A stretch of DNA of 64,000 bases from Nocardia ignorata NBRC 108230 (lineage in GTDB: Bacteria > Actinomycetota > Actinomycetes > Mycobacteriales > Mycobacteriaceae), in NCBI RefSeq assembly GCF_001612905.1, contig NZ_BDBI01000009.1, forward strand, positions 230,458-294,457, in the 5' to 3' direction. The position numbers and the translations under genes were made by a program. Of this stretch, positions 41,047 through 50,625 are shown piece after piece. Under the pieces are notes generated by a model. The model was not told the origin of the DNA. It saw nothing but the letters and a program-made list of their open reading frames with translations, and ran no database searches. Numbering within the stretch: the stretch's first letter is position 1; each line of letters starts with the position of its first letter.

Positions 41047-42515
41047 GCACACGGATGTATGGGCGGTGGGAGCAGCCGCGCTCGGCCGGGTTCTTCGGGT
41101 TGACCTGGGGTGTTTCGCTCCTCGGGCTCGGGTTGGTGATCACGGTGATGGTGTCGTTCATGATCACCCGCTCCCTCGAATTCGCTGGGGCGGTCCTGGC
41201 CGGGGCGGCCGTGGTGTTCGTCCCGCTGGCGGTGACCCGCAACGGCCGCACCGGGTGGGAACTGGTGCTGCTTCGGGTCCAGTTCGCGCGTGCGCGTTCT
41301 CGCGGCGAGCTGACCTACCGATCCGGACGGTTCTCCCGCCTGCCGGGGTTGGCGAAATTGCCGGGGCTGCTGGCTGATTCACGTTTGACCGAGTACGAGA
41401 CGCCGGGTGGGAAGCGGTTCGCGATGCTGCATATCCGGCGCAGCGATCACTACACAGTGGTCGTGCGGGTGATCCCGCGCGGCAAGGAACTCGTCGACCA
41501 AGCCCAGATCGATTCCTGGGTCGAGGGATACGGCCAATTCCTGGCCTCGCAAAGCCGCGGTGGAGAAGTGGTCGCGGTGACCGCGGTGCTGGACAACGTC
41601 GTGGAAACCCGGTTGAAGCAAACCCGGGAAGTCACCCGCCTGATCCGCACGAGTGCCCCGGAGTTCGCCAAGACGGTGATGACCGAAGCCGCTGCCGACA
41701 GCGGTGGGGTGGGGGTGCGGATCGAAGCGCGGATCGCGATCACCTACCGGGCGATCGGCAAGGGCCGTATCCGCCGTGATCAGGCCGAGCAGGCCCGTGA
41801 GATCGGGCAACGCCTGCAATCGGTGCTGTCCCATCTCGCCCGCGCCGGCCTGCCCGCCACACCCCTGCAAGCATGGGAGGTGCTGGGATTGGTGCGAAGC
41901 CGATTCGACCTCGCCTCTCAGCGTGATGTGGAGGCGGCCGGGGACCGGATCGTGGAGTCGCAGTCGTGGGACTCGGTCGGGCCGCTGGCCCATCAGGATC
42001 GGTGGGATCACTACGTCCACGACGGGGCCCGTTCGATCACGTGGGAAATGGACGGCGCACCGCGCGGGGCGGTGATGGAAACCGTCCTCGAGGAACTGCT
42101 CCGTCCGCGCCCGGACGTCCCGCGTAAGCGGGTCGCGATCGTCTACCGCCTGCATTCGGCCGCGGAAGCGACCTCCCTGGTCGATTCGGACTTCCGTGAC
42201 GCGGTCGCCGCTGAACAGACCGAACGGGGGATTTCCTCGGCGGCGGCACGCATCCGGGTCGGCAACACCTCGGCCGCCCGGGAAGAGCAAGCTCGCGGGG
42301 CGGGGTTGACCCGGTTCGGGGTGTTGGTGACGGTGACCGATCACCTCGATGCGGATCTGCCGGGCATCGAGGCCTCGGTCAAAGGGATGGCGGCGGCGTC
42401 ACGGTTGACGGTGCGCCGCTGCTACGGCTATCAGGCCGCCGGTTTCGGTGCCTCGCTCGGGATCGGGCTGATTTTGCCTGAGCACGCCTCCATTTCGGAA
42501 CGGGTCTCGGGATGA
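41043..42515 (+). CDS. SCO6880-family T4SS protein
   Basis: 490 aa. Two N-terminal membrane helices (about residues 17-58), as in PrgI/VirB3, are followed by a large soluble region resembling the N-terminal part of VirB4 without a Walker motif. Typical phrases are M-Y-G-R-W-E-Q-P-R-S-A-G-F at the start and Y-G-Q-F-L-A near 195. SCO6880 proteins are hallmark components of actinobacterial conjugation/T4SS loci and always precede the VirB4-like ATPase, as here (4-bp overlap). Confidence 0.88.
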   Translation: MSTRMYGRWEQPRSAGFFGLTWGVSLLGLGLVITVMVSFMITRSLEFAGAVLAGAAVVFVPLAVTRNGRTGWELVLLRVQFARARSRGELTYRSGRFSRLPGLAKLPGLLADSRLTEYETPGGKRFAMLHIRRSDHYTVVVRVIPRGKELVDQAQIDSWVEGYGQFLASQSRGGEVVAVTAVLDNVVETRLKQTREVTRLIRTSAPEFAKTVMTEAAADSGGVGVRIEARIAITYRAIGKGRIRRDQAEQAREIGQRLQSVLSHLARAGLPATPLQAWEVLGLVRSRFDLASQRDVEAAGDRIVESQSWDSVGPLAHQDRWDHYVHDGARSITWEMDGAPRGAVMETVLEELLRPRPDVPRKRVAIVYRLHSAAEATSLVDSDFRDAVAAEQTERGISSAAARIRVGNTSAAREEQARGAGLTRFGVLVTVTDHLDADLPGIEASVKGMAAASRLTVRRCYGYQAAGFGASLGIGLILPEHASISERVSG

Positions 42516-44239
42516 ACGGGCCTACGAACGGGTTGCCCGACCGAGGCAAGCTCGCGAGAACCGAAATCGTCGAGGGCATACGGGTTCTGAGCAGAACTCG
42601 CCGTGCAGAAGTCGAGCTCGCGGCCACGCATGCCGGTTTGCGGGGTCGGCGGGCACGGATGCTGCTGTCCAGTGATGATCATCGCCGCGCGACCGCGGCA
42701 CGGCGCCGCGACGGTCGCGCCGGGGACGGGTTCGATCTGATCGCGCCGGTGTTGACCGACCGCGGCTACGCCGGTGCTGGGGGTGGTCGTGCGTCGGTGG
42801 TGCCGCGTACCCCGGAGTGGCGTGCCACGACTGTGCAGGTGGCGGGGTTGTGGCCGTTCTGTGTCGGGGCCAGCGCCCCGACCGCAGGCGTGCCGGTCGG
42901 CAGTCACTACATCACCGGCGCTCCGGTGCATTTCGACCCGATGTCGTGGTTTCTGCGGGGGTTCATTACCGCGCCGATCGCATTTGTGTTGGCGCTCAAC
43001 GGGTTCGGTAAGTCCTCGTTGATCCGGCGCATCATGACGGGTGCGGTCGCGGCGGGGGAGACCGTGCTGTGCATGGGCGACACCAAAGGCGAATACCGCG
43101 ACCTCGTCGAGCGCCTCGGCGGACAAGTCGTCGACGTCGGCTACGGCCACGGCACCATCAACCCCCTCGACGTCGGCGCCCTCGGCGCCGTCATCACCGC
43201 ACTGACTGATGCCGATCAGCGCCGTCAGGTGATGGCACGGGTCGAGGCCGGACAGATCAACATCGTCGCCGGGCTCATCGAGCTCGTGCGCGGAGCCCGG
43301 GTCGAAGACTACGAGGAAGTGCTGCTCGCCGCCGGTCTGCGCGAGCTCTACAGCCCAGCCGGTGGTTTCACCCACCATAACCCGCCGCTGCTGGAAGACC
43401 TGCTCGCGGTGATCTCGGCCGGAGGGGAGCGGCTGCGCGCGTTCGCCGAAGAAGACGACGAACTCTCCTACCGGGCGGCGACGAAACCGTTGCGCCGGTC
43501 GATGCGGGCCTTGGTCGAAGGCCCGTTCGGGGCGATCTTCAACGGCCCCACCTCGACCCGCCTGGATCTGTCGAGTCCCGCGATCTGCATCGACATCTCC
43601 CGCATCCCCGAAGGTGACACCAAACTGCTGGCCGCGGTCCTGATGACCTGCTGGTCCGACGGTTTCGGCGCGGTCGCCGCCGCCCACGCCCTCGCCGACG
43701 CTGGGCTGGCCCCCGCGAGGACGTTCGAGGTGGTGATGGACGAGATCTGGCGGGTGCTCGGCGTCGGGGAATTCATGGTCGACCGCGTCGACGCGCTGAC
43801 CCGGCTCAATCGCGGCTTGGCGACCGGGTTGATCATGTGCTCGCACACCATCAAAGACCTCGCCGCTTTCGATTCCCCTGCCGCACAGGCCAAAGCGCTC
43901 GGGTTCTTCGAACGGGCCCGGGCGAAGATCATCGGCCCGGTCGGCCCCGAAGAAGCCAACCGCATCGCCGCGGTGGCGGGGATGACCGACACCGAGAAAC
44001 TGCTGGTCACCTCCTGGGCGGCGCCGCGCCCACCCAGCGATGACGACCTCGACACCTCTCGGCGCGAAATACCGCCCGGCACTGGGTGTTACCTGCTCAA
44101 GACCGGAGAAGCCGAGCAGCCCGGCATCCCGTTCCGGATGGTGTTCACTCCCACCGAACGTGACTCCGAAGTCCACAACACCAACCGCCGCTTCGACAAC
44201 CTCGGCCAAACCCCCATCGGATCGGTGAACCCGCCATGA
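42512..44239 (+). CDS. VirB4-like T4SS ATPase
   Basis: 575 aa. Walker A is A-L-N-G-F-G-K-S-S (about 162-170), followed by M-G-D-T-K-G-E-Y. Walker B is V-V-M-D-E-I-W-R-V-L near 410, and a later M-C-S-H-T motif and I-G-P-V-G segment match VirB4/TraC-type motors. It should energise channel assembly and substrate transfer with SCO6880 as its membrane partner. It overlaps the preceding stop, and a small ORF overlaps its end. Confidence 0.88.
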   Translation: MNGPTNGLPDRGKLARTEIVEGIRVLSRTRRAEVELAATHAGLRGRRARMLLSSDDHRRATAARRRDGRAGDGFDLIAPVLTDRGYAGAGGGRASVVPRTPEWRATTVQVAGLWPFCVGASAPTAGVPVGSHYITGAPVHFDPMSWFLRGFITAPIAFVLALNGFGKSSLIRRIMTGAVAAGETVLCMGDTKGEYRDLVERLGGQVVDVGYGHGTINPLDVGALGAVITALTDADQRRQVMARVEAGQINIVAGLIELVRGARVEDYEEVLLAAGLRELYSPAGGFTHHNPPLLEDLLAVISAGGERLRAFAEEDDELSYRAATKPLRRSMRALVEGPFGAIFNGPTSTRLDLSSPAICIDISRIPEGDTKLLAAVLMTCWSDGFGAVAAAHALADAGLAPARTFEVVMDEIWRVLGVGEFMVDRVDALTRLNRGLATGLIMCSHTIKDLAAFDSPAAQAKALGFFERARAKIIGPVGPEEANRIAAVAGMTDTEKLLVTSWAAPRPPSDDDLDTSRREIPPGTGCYLLKTGEAEQPGIPFRMVFTPTERDSEVHNTNRRFDNLGQTPIGSVNPP

Positions 44240-44376
44240 GTACCGGTCCGACGATTCGCAGCGCCCTGGCAATTCACCGGCGTCCATTTGTCGCCCCGCG
44301 AGTTCGGCGCAGGGCCGGGTTGGCATATCAGCGCCACGAAATCGTTTGCCCGACTTCAAATGCGTTGGAGGACACA

Positions 44377-44448
44377 ATGTTTCGCCCACGCAACGAGTAC
44401 AACGCCCCCCGACTGAAGGCGAGGAAATTCGATGAACGAGCCAGTTGA
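44377..44448 (+). CDS. 23-aa basic peptide overlapping the next gene
   Basis: ATG 44377 with GGAGG five bases before it. The product is basic (R-P-R-N-E-Y-N-A-P-R-L-K-A-R-K). The same frame could start at ATG 44236, overlapping the VirB4-like stop, giving 70 aa; the internal site is the better one. Its end overlaps the start of the next gene, so it may serve as a translational coupling leader. Confidence 0.35.
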   Translation: MFRPRNEYNAPRLKARKFDERAS

Positions 44449-45013
44449 TTTCGTCGTATTGCAGACAGACCGCACAGCCGTTTACGGGCGAGGTGATGTC
44501 GAGGACATGATGGATGTTCTCGAGGTCGACCGGCTTCGCCTGGATTTGTCCATGGCCGGTCGGGTCCAGGTCTGGTACGTCCCGGACGCGGAGGGCGCGA
44601 ACCCGCTCAGCGAGCAGATCCTGACCCGCCTCGGATACCGCGATCCGACGGGCTGGACCGGGCCGATCGCCCTCACGACACGCACCGAACCATTCGACAC
44701 CGCTGCACCGTTCGCAGACGACGTGCGTGAGCTGGTGAACGAGGTGGTCACCACCGCCGGTGGGGTGGTCACCTACGCCACCGCCTCGGAGACGAGCCCG
44801 ACCGTGAGGTCCCACACGAGCATCGTGGTGAGCGCACGCGACCGGTCAGCCGACGCCGCTGACGCTATCGACCCCCAACCGGGAATCGCGGAGGCCGTGA
44901 ATGCCGCACTCGGCGCAGGTGGCCCAGATTTCGAGGCCCCCGACCACACCGAGGCCGACATAGCACCGCCCGGATCTACCCACGACACCGCAATCGGCCC
45001 GGATTTCGCCTGA
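44432..45013 (+). CDS. Unknown protein with the shared C-terminal T4SS-locus tag
   Basis: 193 aa. The N-terminal 130 residues form a small alpha/beta-looking domain not related to the other tagged proteins. After a linker come G-I-A-E-A-V-N-A-A-L (Ile at 152) and a 33-residue acidic/Pro tail ending G-P-D-F-A. The motif, the distance to the C-terminus and the end residues match seven other proteins of this locus. GAGGAA six bases upstream supports ATG 44432. It is a candidate T4SS substrate or channel-docking protein. Confidence 0.65.
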   Translation: MNEPVDFVVLQTDRTAVYGRGDVEDMMDVLEVDRLRLDLSMAGRVQVWYVPDAEGANPLSEQILTRLGYRDPTGWTGPIALTTRTEPFDTAAPFADDVRELVNEVVTTAGGVVTYATASETSPTVRSHTSIVVSARDRSADAADAIDPQPGIAEAVNAALGAGGPDFEAPDHTEADIAPPGSTHDTAIGPDFA

Positions 45014-45083
45014 CGAAAGCCAGCTGGCCATTTGCCACCGCAGACGAGTAATTCGCGCACACCCATTTATAGGTGAGAAATCA

Positions 45084-45194
45084 ATGAAACCAAATTTCGA
45101 CACATTAGTGAGAACGGCATGGTTCGCGCACGAAACACCGCGTAAAACATCCCGTCCGGGCGACGCTCACAGAACTCGCGATGAGCACCGTTGA
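45084..45194 (+). CDS. 36-aa basic peptide
   Basis: ATG 45084 preceded by AGGTGAG. The peptide M-K-P-N-F-D-T-L-V-R-T-A-W continues with a Lys/Arg-rich half. Its leader region is richer in A/T than its surroundings. It ends 70 bases before the peptidoglycan-hydrolase start. It is not recognised and may be a leader peptide. Confidence 0.35.
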   Translation: MKPNFDTLVRTAWFAHETPRKTSRPGDAHRTRDEHR

Positions 45195-45263
45195 CCATGG
45201 CTCATGTCGATATCGCGCGCCGGCCGCCCGCACTTGCGCCACCTGCTCTGACCTGGTGGGCCA

Positions 45264-46913
45264 ATGAGTGGCACCGTGCGGGCAACGACTGCGGTCCTCG
45301 GCGCGGTCGTGTTGCTGGTGGTGCTGCTGCTGTTCGTCGGCAGCGCCCAGGAGCGCGGCTGTGCACCGTCCACAGCGACGAAGCAGGCGCCCTCATCCGG
45401 TACGGCGAGGACGATGCCGATGGCTGAGGGCACCTACACCCTGACCTCGGGTTTCGGAATGCGTTGGGGCACACAGCATCAAGGCCAGGACTTCGCCGCC
45501 GCACCCAAGACCCCGATCTACGCCGTCGCCGACGGGGTCGTCGTGCGCGTGGGCGAGGCCAGTGGGTTCGGGATGTGGGTGGTGATCGATCACAACATTG
45601 ACGGCGAGATCGTGTCCTCGGTCTATGGGCACATGTTCGCCGACGGTATCGAGGTCGAACAAGGCCAGAGCGTGCGGATCGGGCAGCTGATCGCCGGAGT
45701 CGGCTACAACGGTCAGACCGTCCCCGCAGGCCCGGACGGTGCACACCTGCACCTCGAGATCTGGACCGGCGGAGGGCGATTCGGCGGCGGCACCGCGATC
45801 GATCCGATGCCGTGGCTGCACGGTGGGTCGTCGCCGTCCAGTCCGGGCGGATCGACCGACCCCGCCCCATCGACGACGCTCGGCCCGAGCGGGAGCACGG
45901 TGATCGAAGCCGCAACACAGGCAGGGGCCGAACTGCCCGCGATGCCCGCGGCGGTCGGGTCCGAGCGCGGTTTGCAGGTCGACACGATCCGATTGGCGCG
46001 CACCATCGTTCAGCAGTTTCCGCAGGTGCGTGCGATCGGTGGGCAGCGTGAGGACCCGTTGCCCGATCACCCGAGCGGGCGGGCGATCGACATCATGATT
46101 CCCGACCCGATGTCGGGGGAGGGTAAGGCGCTCGGTGATCGGATCGCTGACTTCGTGATCACCAACGGTGCCGCGTTGCGCATCGATTACTTGATCTGGC
46201 GTCAGACCTATCGTTCGGCCAGCGGCGAGTCCAACCTGATGGAAGACCGCGGCAGTGTGACGGCGAACCACTTCGATCACGTTCATGTCACCACGCTGGG
46301 TGGCGGATACCCCGACGACGGTGCACCGATCGGCCCGGTCACCACGGACTCTGCGGGGGTTGCGAGCGCGACGGTGTGCGGGCCGGCCCTCGGCGATACC
46401 GACCTGGATCCCGGCGCGGTCCCCGAGGAACTGCTGGCCTGGTATCAGCTGGGTGGGACCGTGTGTCCGCAGATCTCCTCGTCGTTGCTGGCGGCGCAGG
46501 GCAAACAGGAATCCGGGTTCCGGCGGGGGCTGACCTCGGCTGCTGGTGCGCAGGGGTTGGCCCAGTTCCTGCCTGGGACCGCGACCGCGCTGGCCTCGGA
46601 CGGGCAACCGTATGTGATCGACGCCGACGGCAACGGTGTGGCGTCGGTGTGGGACGACGGCGACGCGATCATCGGCCAAGCCCGCTACCTGTGCGACATC
46701 GCCGACCACGTGGACGCCTGGATCAGTGAAGGCAAGGTCGTGGCCCCCAACGGGCCAACCGAGCTCTACCTCGCCGGTTACAACGCCGGCGAATACGCGG
46801 TTCTGCGCTCGGGCGGATTCCCCACGGGCTCACCGGATTACGAGATTCAGACCCGCCCGTACGTGGCCAACATTCTCGCGACGGCCACCCAGATGACGAC
46901 GACGCTGAGCTGA
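45264..46913 (+). CDS. VirB1-like three-domain peptidoglycan hydrolase
   Basis: 549 aa. A membrane anchor (residues 9-27) precedes an M23 metallopeptidase domain with zinc ligands in H-Q-G-Q-D (H72, D76) and H-L-H-L-E (H163). A middle domain (about 220-360) with H-P-S-G-R-A-I-D-I-M and H-F-D-H-V-H resembles ARB_07466/M15-type peptidase-like domains. The last 150 residues are a lytic-transglycosylase fold with catalytic Glu in Q-G-K-Q-E-S-G-F and later Y-L-A-G-Y-N-A-G. It should open the wall for the T4SS channel by cutting both peptide and glycan. Confidence 0.9.
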   Translation: MSGTVRATTAVLGAVVLLVVLLLFVGSAQERGCAPSTATKQAPSSGTARTMPMAEGTYTLTSGFGMRWGTQHQGQDFAAAPKTPIYAVADGVVVRVGEASGFGMWVVIDHNIDGEIVSSVYGHMFADGIEVEQGQSVRIGQLIAGVGYNGQTVPAGPDGAHLHLEIWTGGGRFGGGTAIDPMPWLHGGSSPSSPGGSTDPAPSTTLGPSGSTVIEAATQAGAELPAMPAAVGSERGLQVDTIRLARTIVQQFPQVRAIGGQREDPLPDHPSGRAIDIMIPDPMSGEGKALGDRIADFVITNGAALRIDYLIWRQTYRSASGESNLMEDRGSVTANHFDHVHVTTLGGGYPDDGAPIGPVTTDSAGVASATVCGPALGDTDLDPGAVPEELLAWYQLGGTVCPQISSSLLAAQGKQESGFRRGLTSAAGAQGLAQFLPGTATALASDGQPYVIDADGNGVASVWDDGDAIIGQARYLCDIADHVDAWISEGKVVAPNGPTELYLAGYNAGEYAVLRSGGFPTGSPDYEIQTRPYVANILATATQMTTTLS

Positions 46914-46920
46914 GGACACC

Positions 46921-47484
46921 ATGAGCAACCGTCTTTCTCTCGCCGCTGTGACCGTCGGTATCGCGGCCGTCGTGATTGCACTCACCACGGTACTGACTGG
47001 CGGCGCCGACGACCCCGGGCCCACGTCCGATACGCACACCCCCAATGCCGCCCGCGTGGAGGGGCCCGAGCCTGAGGGTGCCGACGCGGTGACCGTCGCC
47101 CAGATGGGTTTGGCGGCGATGTTCTCCTGGCAGCCTCGTGTTGACCCAGGCCCTGGTGTCGGGTTGGTGCGTGCGGCACCGTGGCTGACCGGCGAACTGG
47201 CTGCCGCAGCGCGCAACGGCCCTGCGATCGGGTTGGCGCCGTTGCCGGAATGGGCGGGGTGGCGCGCCAGCAACGACATCGTCACCGCCCTGGTCGACAC
47301 CGGGCAGGCAGAAGCTGGCGGGTCCGGACCGACGGTCGCAGCGTCGGTGACCCAGCAGGTGCTCCACCGAGACGGTTCCACCACCATGTATCGGCGGATG
47401 CGGGTGAGGGTCACGGTTACTGAAACCTCGCAGGGGTGGCGGATGTCGAGCTACCGCATCACCTCGGTGACCGATCATGGTTGA
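46921..47484 (+). CDS. Membrane-anchored T4SS accessory protein (NTF2/VirB8-like)
   Basis: 187 aa: an N-terminal helix (residues 5-25), a linker, and an outer domain with A-V-T-V-A-Q-M-G-L-A-A-M-F-S-W and a C-terminal beta-rich part (M-R-V-R-V-T-V-T). The layout resembles TcpC/VirB8 proteins. GAGGA precedes the ATG. The next gene starts inside its last codons. Confidence 0.6.
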   Translation: MSNRLSLAAVTVGIAAVVIALTTVLTGGADDPGPTSDTHTPNAARVEGPEPEGADAVTVAQMGLAAMFSWQPRVDPGPGVGLVRAAPWLTGELAAAARNGPAIGLAPLPEWAGWRASNDIVTALVDTGQAEAGGSGPTVAASVTQQVLHRDGSTTMYRRMRVRVTVTETSQGWRMSSYRITSVTDHG

Positions 47485-48388
47485 GCGCACCACGCCCCGC
47501 GACCCGGCCCGTCCGGTGCTGGCTCCGGCGTCTCACCACCTCGATGCCCGGGGTGCGGTGCTGCTGCATCGTCGGATGGCGGCGCTGATCCATAACGTCA
47601 GCGTCGATCTGAGGCAGTTGGCGCGGGAACCCCACAACCGCACCAAGACCTTCCGGGATCTGTCGGTCGTCGGGCGCGTCGTGCATGAACAAGCGGTGGC
47701 GATCGGTGTGCCCGCAGACTGGATCGCTCACGCGAAGAAGGCTGGTCAGCAAGGTCGCCGAGCAACCGAGGCAGTGTCGCTGCCGCCACGGCGTCCGGTG
47801 GCACGGTCGCTGCTGATCGCCCAGCTCCACCACCAGGTCGACACACTGGCGACCCTGGCCGCAGTTCGACCGGTCCGCCGCGACCACGCCGCGATAACCG
47901 TGCAGGCCTCGGACAAGTTGGCCGAGCATTTGCGGTTGCAGTGGTTGCGGGTGGCGATGGTCGCCACCGCCCTGGACGTCACCGAGGCCGAAACCACCGG
48001 TTGGTGGTCCCTCGAGACGGCCGACTGGCAAGCCCGCCTGGACCAGATCTCGCAGCAGTCGGCACCCGATCAGGGGCGTCAATGGCGCGAACTCACCCAC
48101 GTCGGCCGGGTGCGGGAAGGACGGATCCGGGTTACGGCGATGCGGATGGTCGGCATCGACCTCGCCGACAGCGCACCCCACCAACTGCCCCCGGCCCCGC
48201 ACCTGCTCGAAATCGCCGCCGAAAACGCTTGGCACACCGCCACTTTTGAACCCGACGGTGGCGTCGGGATCGACGCGGCGATCGCCGCCACCGGCATCGA
48301 GGACAGCTACGGCATCGCAGACGGTGACCTGTTCGACCTTCCCCCGCCCGGAGAGGGCGCGCACCCACAGCGCGAACCAGATTTCTGA
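47477..48388 (+). CDS. Paralogue family member 1 with C-terminal tag
   Basis: 303 aa, unknown family. It shares its layout with five other proteins here: an N-terminal helix, a central block A-I-G-V-P-A-D-W-I-A-H-A-K-K-A-G (about 75-90), a Trp-rich helical half (W-W-S-L-E, W-R-E-L), then I-D-A-A-I-A-A-T-G (Ile at 265) and a 30-residue tail ending R-E-P-D-F. The central block has the spacing of a helix-turn-helix (A-x3-GV-x4-I). There is no signal peptide, so it is cytoplasmic before any export. The start overlaps the preceding gene. Confidence 0.65.
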   Translation: MVERTTPRDPARPVLAPASHHLDARGAVLLHRRMAALIHNVSVDLRQLAREPHNRTKTFRDLSVVGRVVHEQAVAIGVPADWIAHAKKAGQQGRRATEAVSLPPRRPVARSLLIAQLHHQVDTLATLAAVRPVRRDHAAITVQASDKLAEHLRLQWLRVAMVATALDVTEAETTGWWSLETADWQARLDQISQQSAPDQGRQWRELTHVGRVREGRIRVTAMRMVGIDLADSAPHQLPPAPHLLEIAAENAWHTATFEPDGGVGIDAAIAATGIEDSYGIADGDLFDLPPPGEGAHPQREPDF

Positions 48389-48412
48389 CCCGATCGCTGC
48401 GAGGAGACCCCC

Positions 48413-49063
48413 ATGACGACCAAGCCCACCTGCGGCTCGCCGACCCCCATCGCCCCCGAAGACATGGTCCGCGCCCGGACAGCCGAACTACAGACCTTCG
48501 CCACCACCAGCGAATTCGACAGTCTCGCAGCCGAATACGGTTTCACCACCGAGGACTTGTCGGACCGATACGTTCAAGCGTTGCTCGATGTCGCCGGGAT
48601 CGACTACGACGGTCTGCGCCAGTCCGAAATCCTCTGGGCCACATCAGGTGCCAACCTCGTGCGCAAGGCCGCGACCGGTCCGGCGCTGACGATGTGGTCG
48701 GCGGCGACCCTGGACGCCTTCACCGTGTGCGGGGCCTCCGGTCGCATGATCTGGCACGAAACCTTCGATGCCGAGATGGTCGATGGGGTAGAGGCGGCCA
48801 CCCTCTCGGCGGAGAAGGCGATCGAGTTGGCCGCGCACGCCCTGGTCGAGTGGGGTGGCGACGCCGGGGTCTTGCGGCTGAACCTGGCGCGCAGCCGCGG
48901 CCTGGACTTCGCGCGGCTCCACAGCATCGCTACCACCGCGAGCCTGGTCCTCGACATCGCGACCGTCCCGGTGCGCAACCCCGCCGCCGAGCAATGCACC
49001 TGGCCCGACCAAGTCCGGTGGCGCACCGTCGACCTGCACGAACTCTGGGACGCAGCGTCATGA
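48413..49063 (+). CDS. Hypothetical protein of the T4SS locus
   Basis: 216 aa with a good GAGGAG before ATG 48413. It is mainly alpha-helical and acidic, with no membrane segment, no known motif and no C-terminal tag. It sits between a tagged protein and a lipoprotein gene and overlaps the latter by 4 bp. The function is unknown. Confidence 0.6.
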   Translation: MTTKPTCGSPTPIAPEDMVRARTAELQTFATTSEFDSLAAEYGFTTEDLSDRYVQALLDVAGIDYDGLRQSEILWATSGANLVRKAATGPALTMWSAATLDAFTVCGASGRMIWHETFDAEMVDGVEAATLSAEKAIELAAHALVEWGGDAGVLRLNLARSRGLDFARLHSIATTASLVLDIATVPVRNPAAEQCTWPDQVRWRTVDLHELWDAAS

Positions 49064-49599
49064 AACCCGCCCTGTCCACCTGCATTGCCCTCAGCGTGCT
49101 GACAGCGACTACAACGATGGTGAGTGGGTGCTCGACCGCTCATGCACCGGTGGTCGAACCAGGCTGTCGCGCCGAGCCGTTCCCCCCACCACACACCGAG
49201 GTCGCGCCCTGTTCGGCGTCCGCGGTTCTCAAGGCCGCGGTGACCACGCTGTACCGGTTGGATCCGGTTGCCGAGGTGGACGCACGGTCGACGTTCGAGA
49301 CCGCGCGACCGCTGATGTGGGCTGCGTACTCCACCGACGCCCGGATCGGGGTCTCGCTGTGGGCGCCGATCACCCCCGAGGTGTGGCAGGACTGGGTCGA
49401 ACACAGGGTGCCGTTGCGCACCGACGCCTACCCGACCGACGACGGCCATTCGCCGGATACCGCAACCGCGTCGAGCCGGGTCTTCTCTGTCTCCCTTACC
49501 CCGGTCGGCCGGGCACCGATCGTCTTCTCGGTGTCCGCGCGGTCGACTCGAGCGGGTGCCGAACGTGCATGGTTGGTCGCCGAAATGCGGGTGTTGTGA
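49060..49599 (+). CDS. Lipoprotein of the T4SS locus
   Basis: 179 aa with signal peptide and lipobox V-S-G-C near residue 24. The mature domain has C-x-A-E-P-F-P-P and C-S-A-S-A-V-L-K-A-A-V-T-T-L-Y, likely a disulphide-bonded NTF2-like fold. By position it may anchor the channel, like VirB7. It overlaps both neighbours. Confidence 0.6.
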   Translation: MKPALSTCIALSVLTATTTMVSGCSTAHAPVVEPGCRAEPFPPPHTEVAPCSASAVLKAAVTTLYRLDPVAEVDARSTFETARPLMWAAYSTDARIGVSLWAPITPEVWQDWVEHRVPLRTDAYPTDDGHSPDTATASSRVFSVSLTPVGRAPIVFSVSARSTRAGAERAWLVAEMRVL

Positions 49600-50624
49600 T
49601 GAGCGGGGATCCGGTCGAGGAAGGCGGGCAAGCGGTCCGGCAGGGATTTCTGCAGGCGTTGCAGACCGCGCACACCACCAACGCGTTGTTCCGCAGCAGG
49701 GGTGGGGAATCGCGCTCGCGTGCGGAGTCCGAGCAGCGACTCGCGAACGAAGCGGCCAAGAACCAACGGTCGTGGATCGAGCACCAGGCCCGCCTCGGCA
49801 ACCTCGGGACCGAGCAACAACTGGCCATGACCAAGATCGCCGAAGTCCGCGCCCGCATCGACAACGCCGCCAAGATCACCGAGGTCGACCTCCGCCACAA
49901 AGAAGGCCAGATCAGCAGGGCTGAAACAGATTTGGCGCGACGAGAACGCGACGGTGAGCTGTCCCGGCAGCAGAGCAGCGAGGTGCATGCCGCACGCATC
50001 GCCGGCTACACCAACCGCGAAGCCCGCGAAGGGGAGCTGCACCAGCTCGATGTCGAGCTCAAGGAACTGATGATCGACATCCGCCGCCGCGCGGCCGGAT
50101 TCACCGACACCCTGCACCACTCCGATGAACGCACCGGCGCCGCCAAGGCCGCAGCGGCCCAGTTCGCCGCCGCCGACGCCACCCGCGACCTGTCCCCGGA
50201 CGCCGAAGCCGCGCGCCGAGCCTACGAAGAGCGGTTCATCCACGACACCGGCTTGGACCCCGAAGACTTCTTCACCGACAACACCGCGAATCAGTCCCCA
50301 CGCAGACCGCGCGGCGTCGACGACATGGGCAGGCTAGCAGCCGACCTGACCATGGACGCGCACCTGCGCCACGAGTTCGGTTACCTCGCAGCCTATCTCG
50401 CGCCCACCACCGCCCCGGCCGCTGAGGCGATTATCGACGCGGAGATCGTCGAGGACGGTGAATGGATCGAGGCCACCGTGTCCGCGACTGCGGTTCACGA
50501 CATCGATCCCGCCGCTGCTGATCCTGACTTGACCAGTGGGGGAGCAGACCCCTCGCTAGCTCGCGCCACAGGCACCGAGCTCGAAGTGTGGCGTGGCGAT
50601 CTCGATGTGGGACGGGGCCGGTGA
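49599..50624 (+). CDS. Coiled-coil protein of the T4SS locus
   Basis: 341 aa. Residues about 35-170 are a charged coiled coil (S-R-A-E-S-E-Q-R-L-A-N-E-A-A-K, later D-L-R-H-K-E-G-Q-I-S-R-A-E). A helical domain and an acidic C-terminus follow. The N-terminal Q-A-V-R-Q-G-F-L-Q-A-L-Q is like the start of its neighbours, but the tail lacks the tag. It may be a scaffold or tether. The ATG overlaps the lipoprotein stop. Confidence 0.6.
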   Translation: MSGDPVEEGGQAVRQGFLQALQTAHTTNALFRSRGGESRSRAESEQRLANEAAKNQRSWIEHQARLGNLGTEQQLAMTKIAEVRARIDNAAKITEVDLRHKEGQISRAETDLARRERDGELSRQQSSEVHAARIAGYTNREAREGELHQLDVELKELMIDIRRRAAGFTDTLHHSDERTGAAKAAAAQFAAADATRDLSPDAEAARRAYEERFIHDTGLDPEDFFTDNTANQSPRRPRGVDDMGRLAADLTMDAHLRHEFGYLAAYLAPTTAPAAEAIIDAEIVEDGEWIEATVSATAVHDIDPAAADPDLTSGGADPSLARATGTELEVWRGDLDVGRGR

Positions 50625-50625
50625 G

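Noticed and set aside
44236..44376. 70-aa start of the small ORF after the VirB4-like gene
   Set aside because: The internal ATG 44377 has a far better ribosome binding site; the extension has no recognisable sequence.
45191..45427. 78-aa ORF from TTG 45191 overlapping the peptidoglycan-hydrolase gene by 164 bp
   Set aside because: Most of it is a shadow of the hydrolase N-terminus; only about 25 codons are independent and no good ribosome binding site is present.
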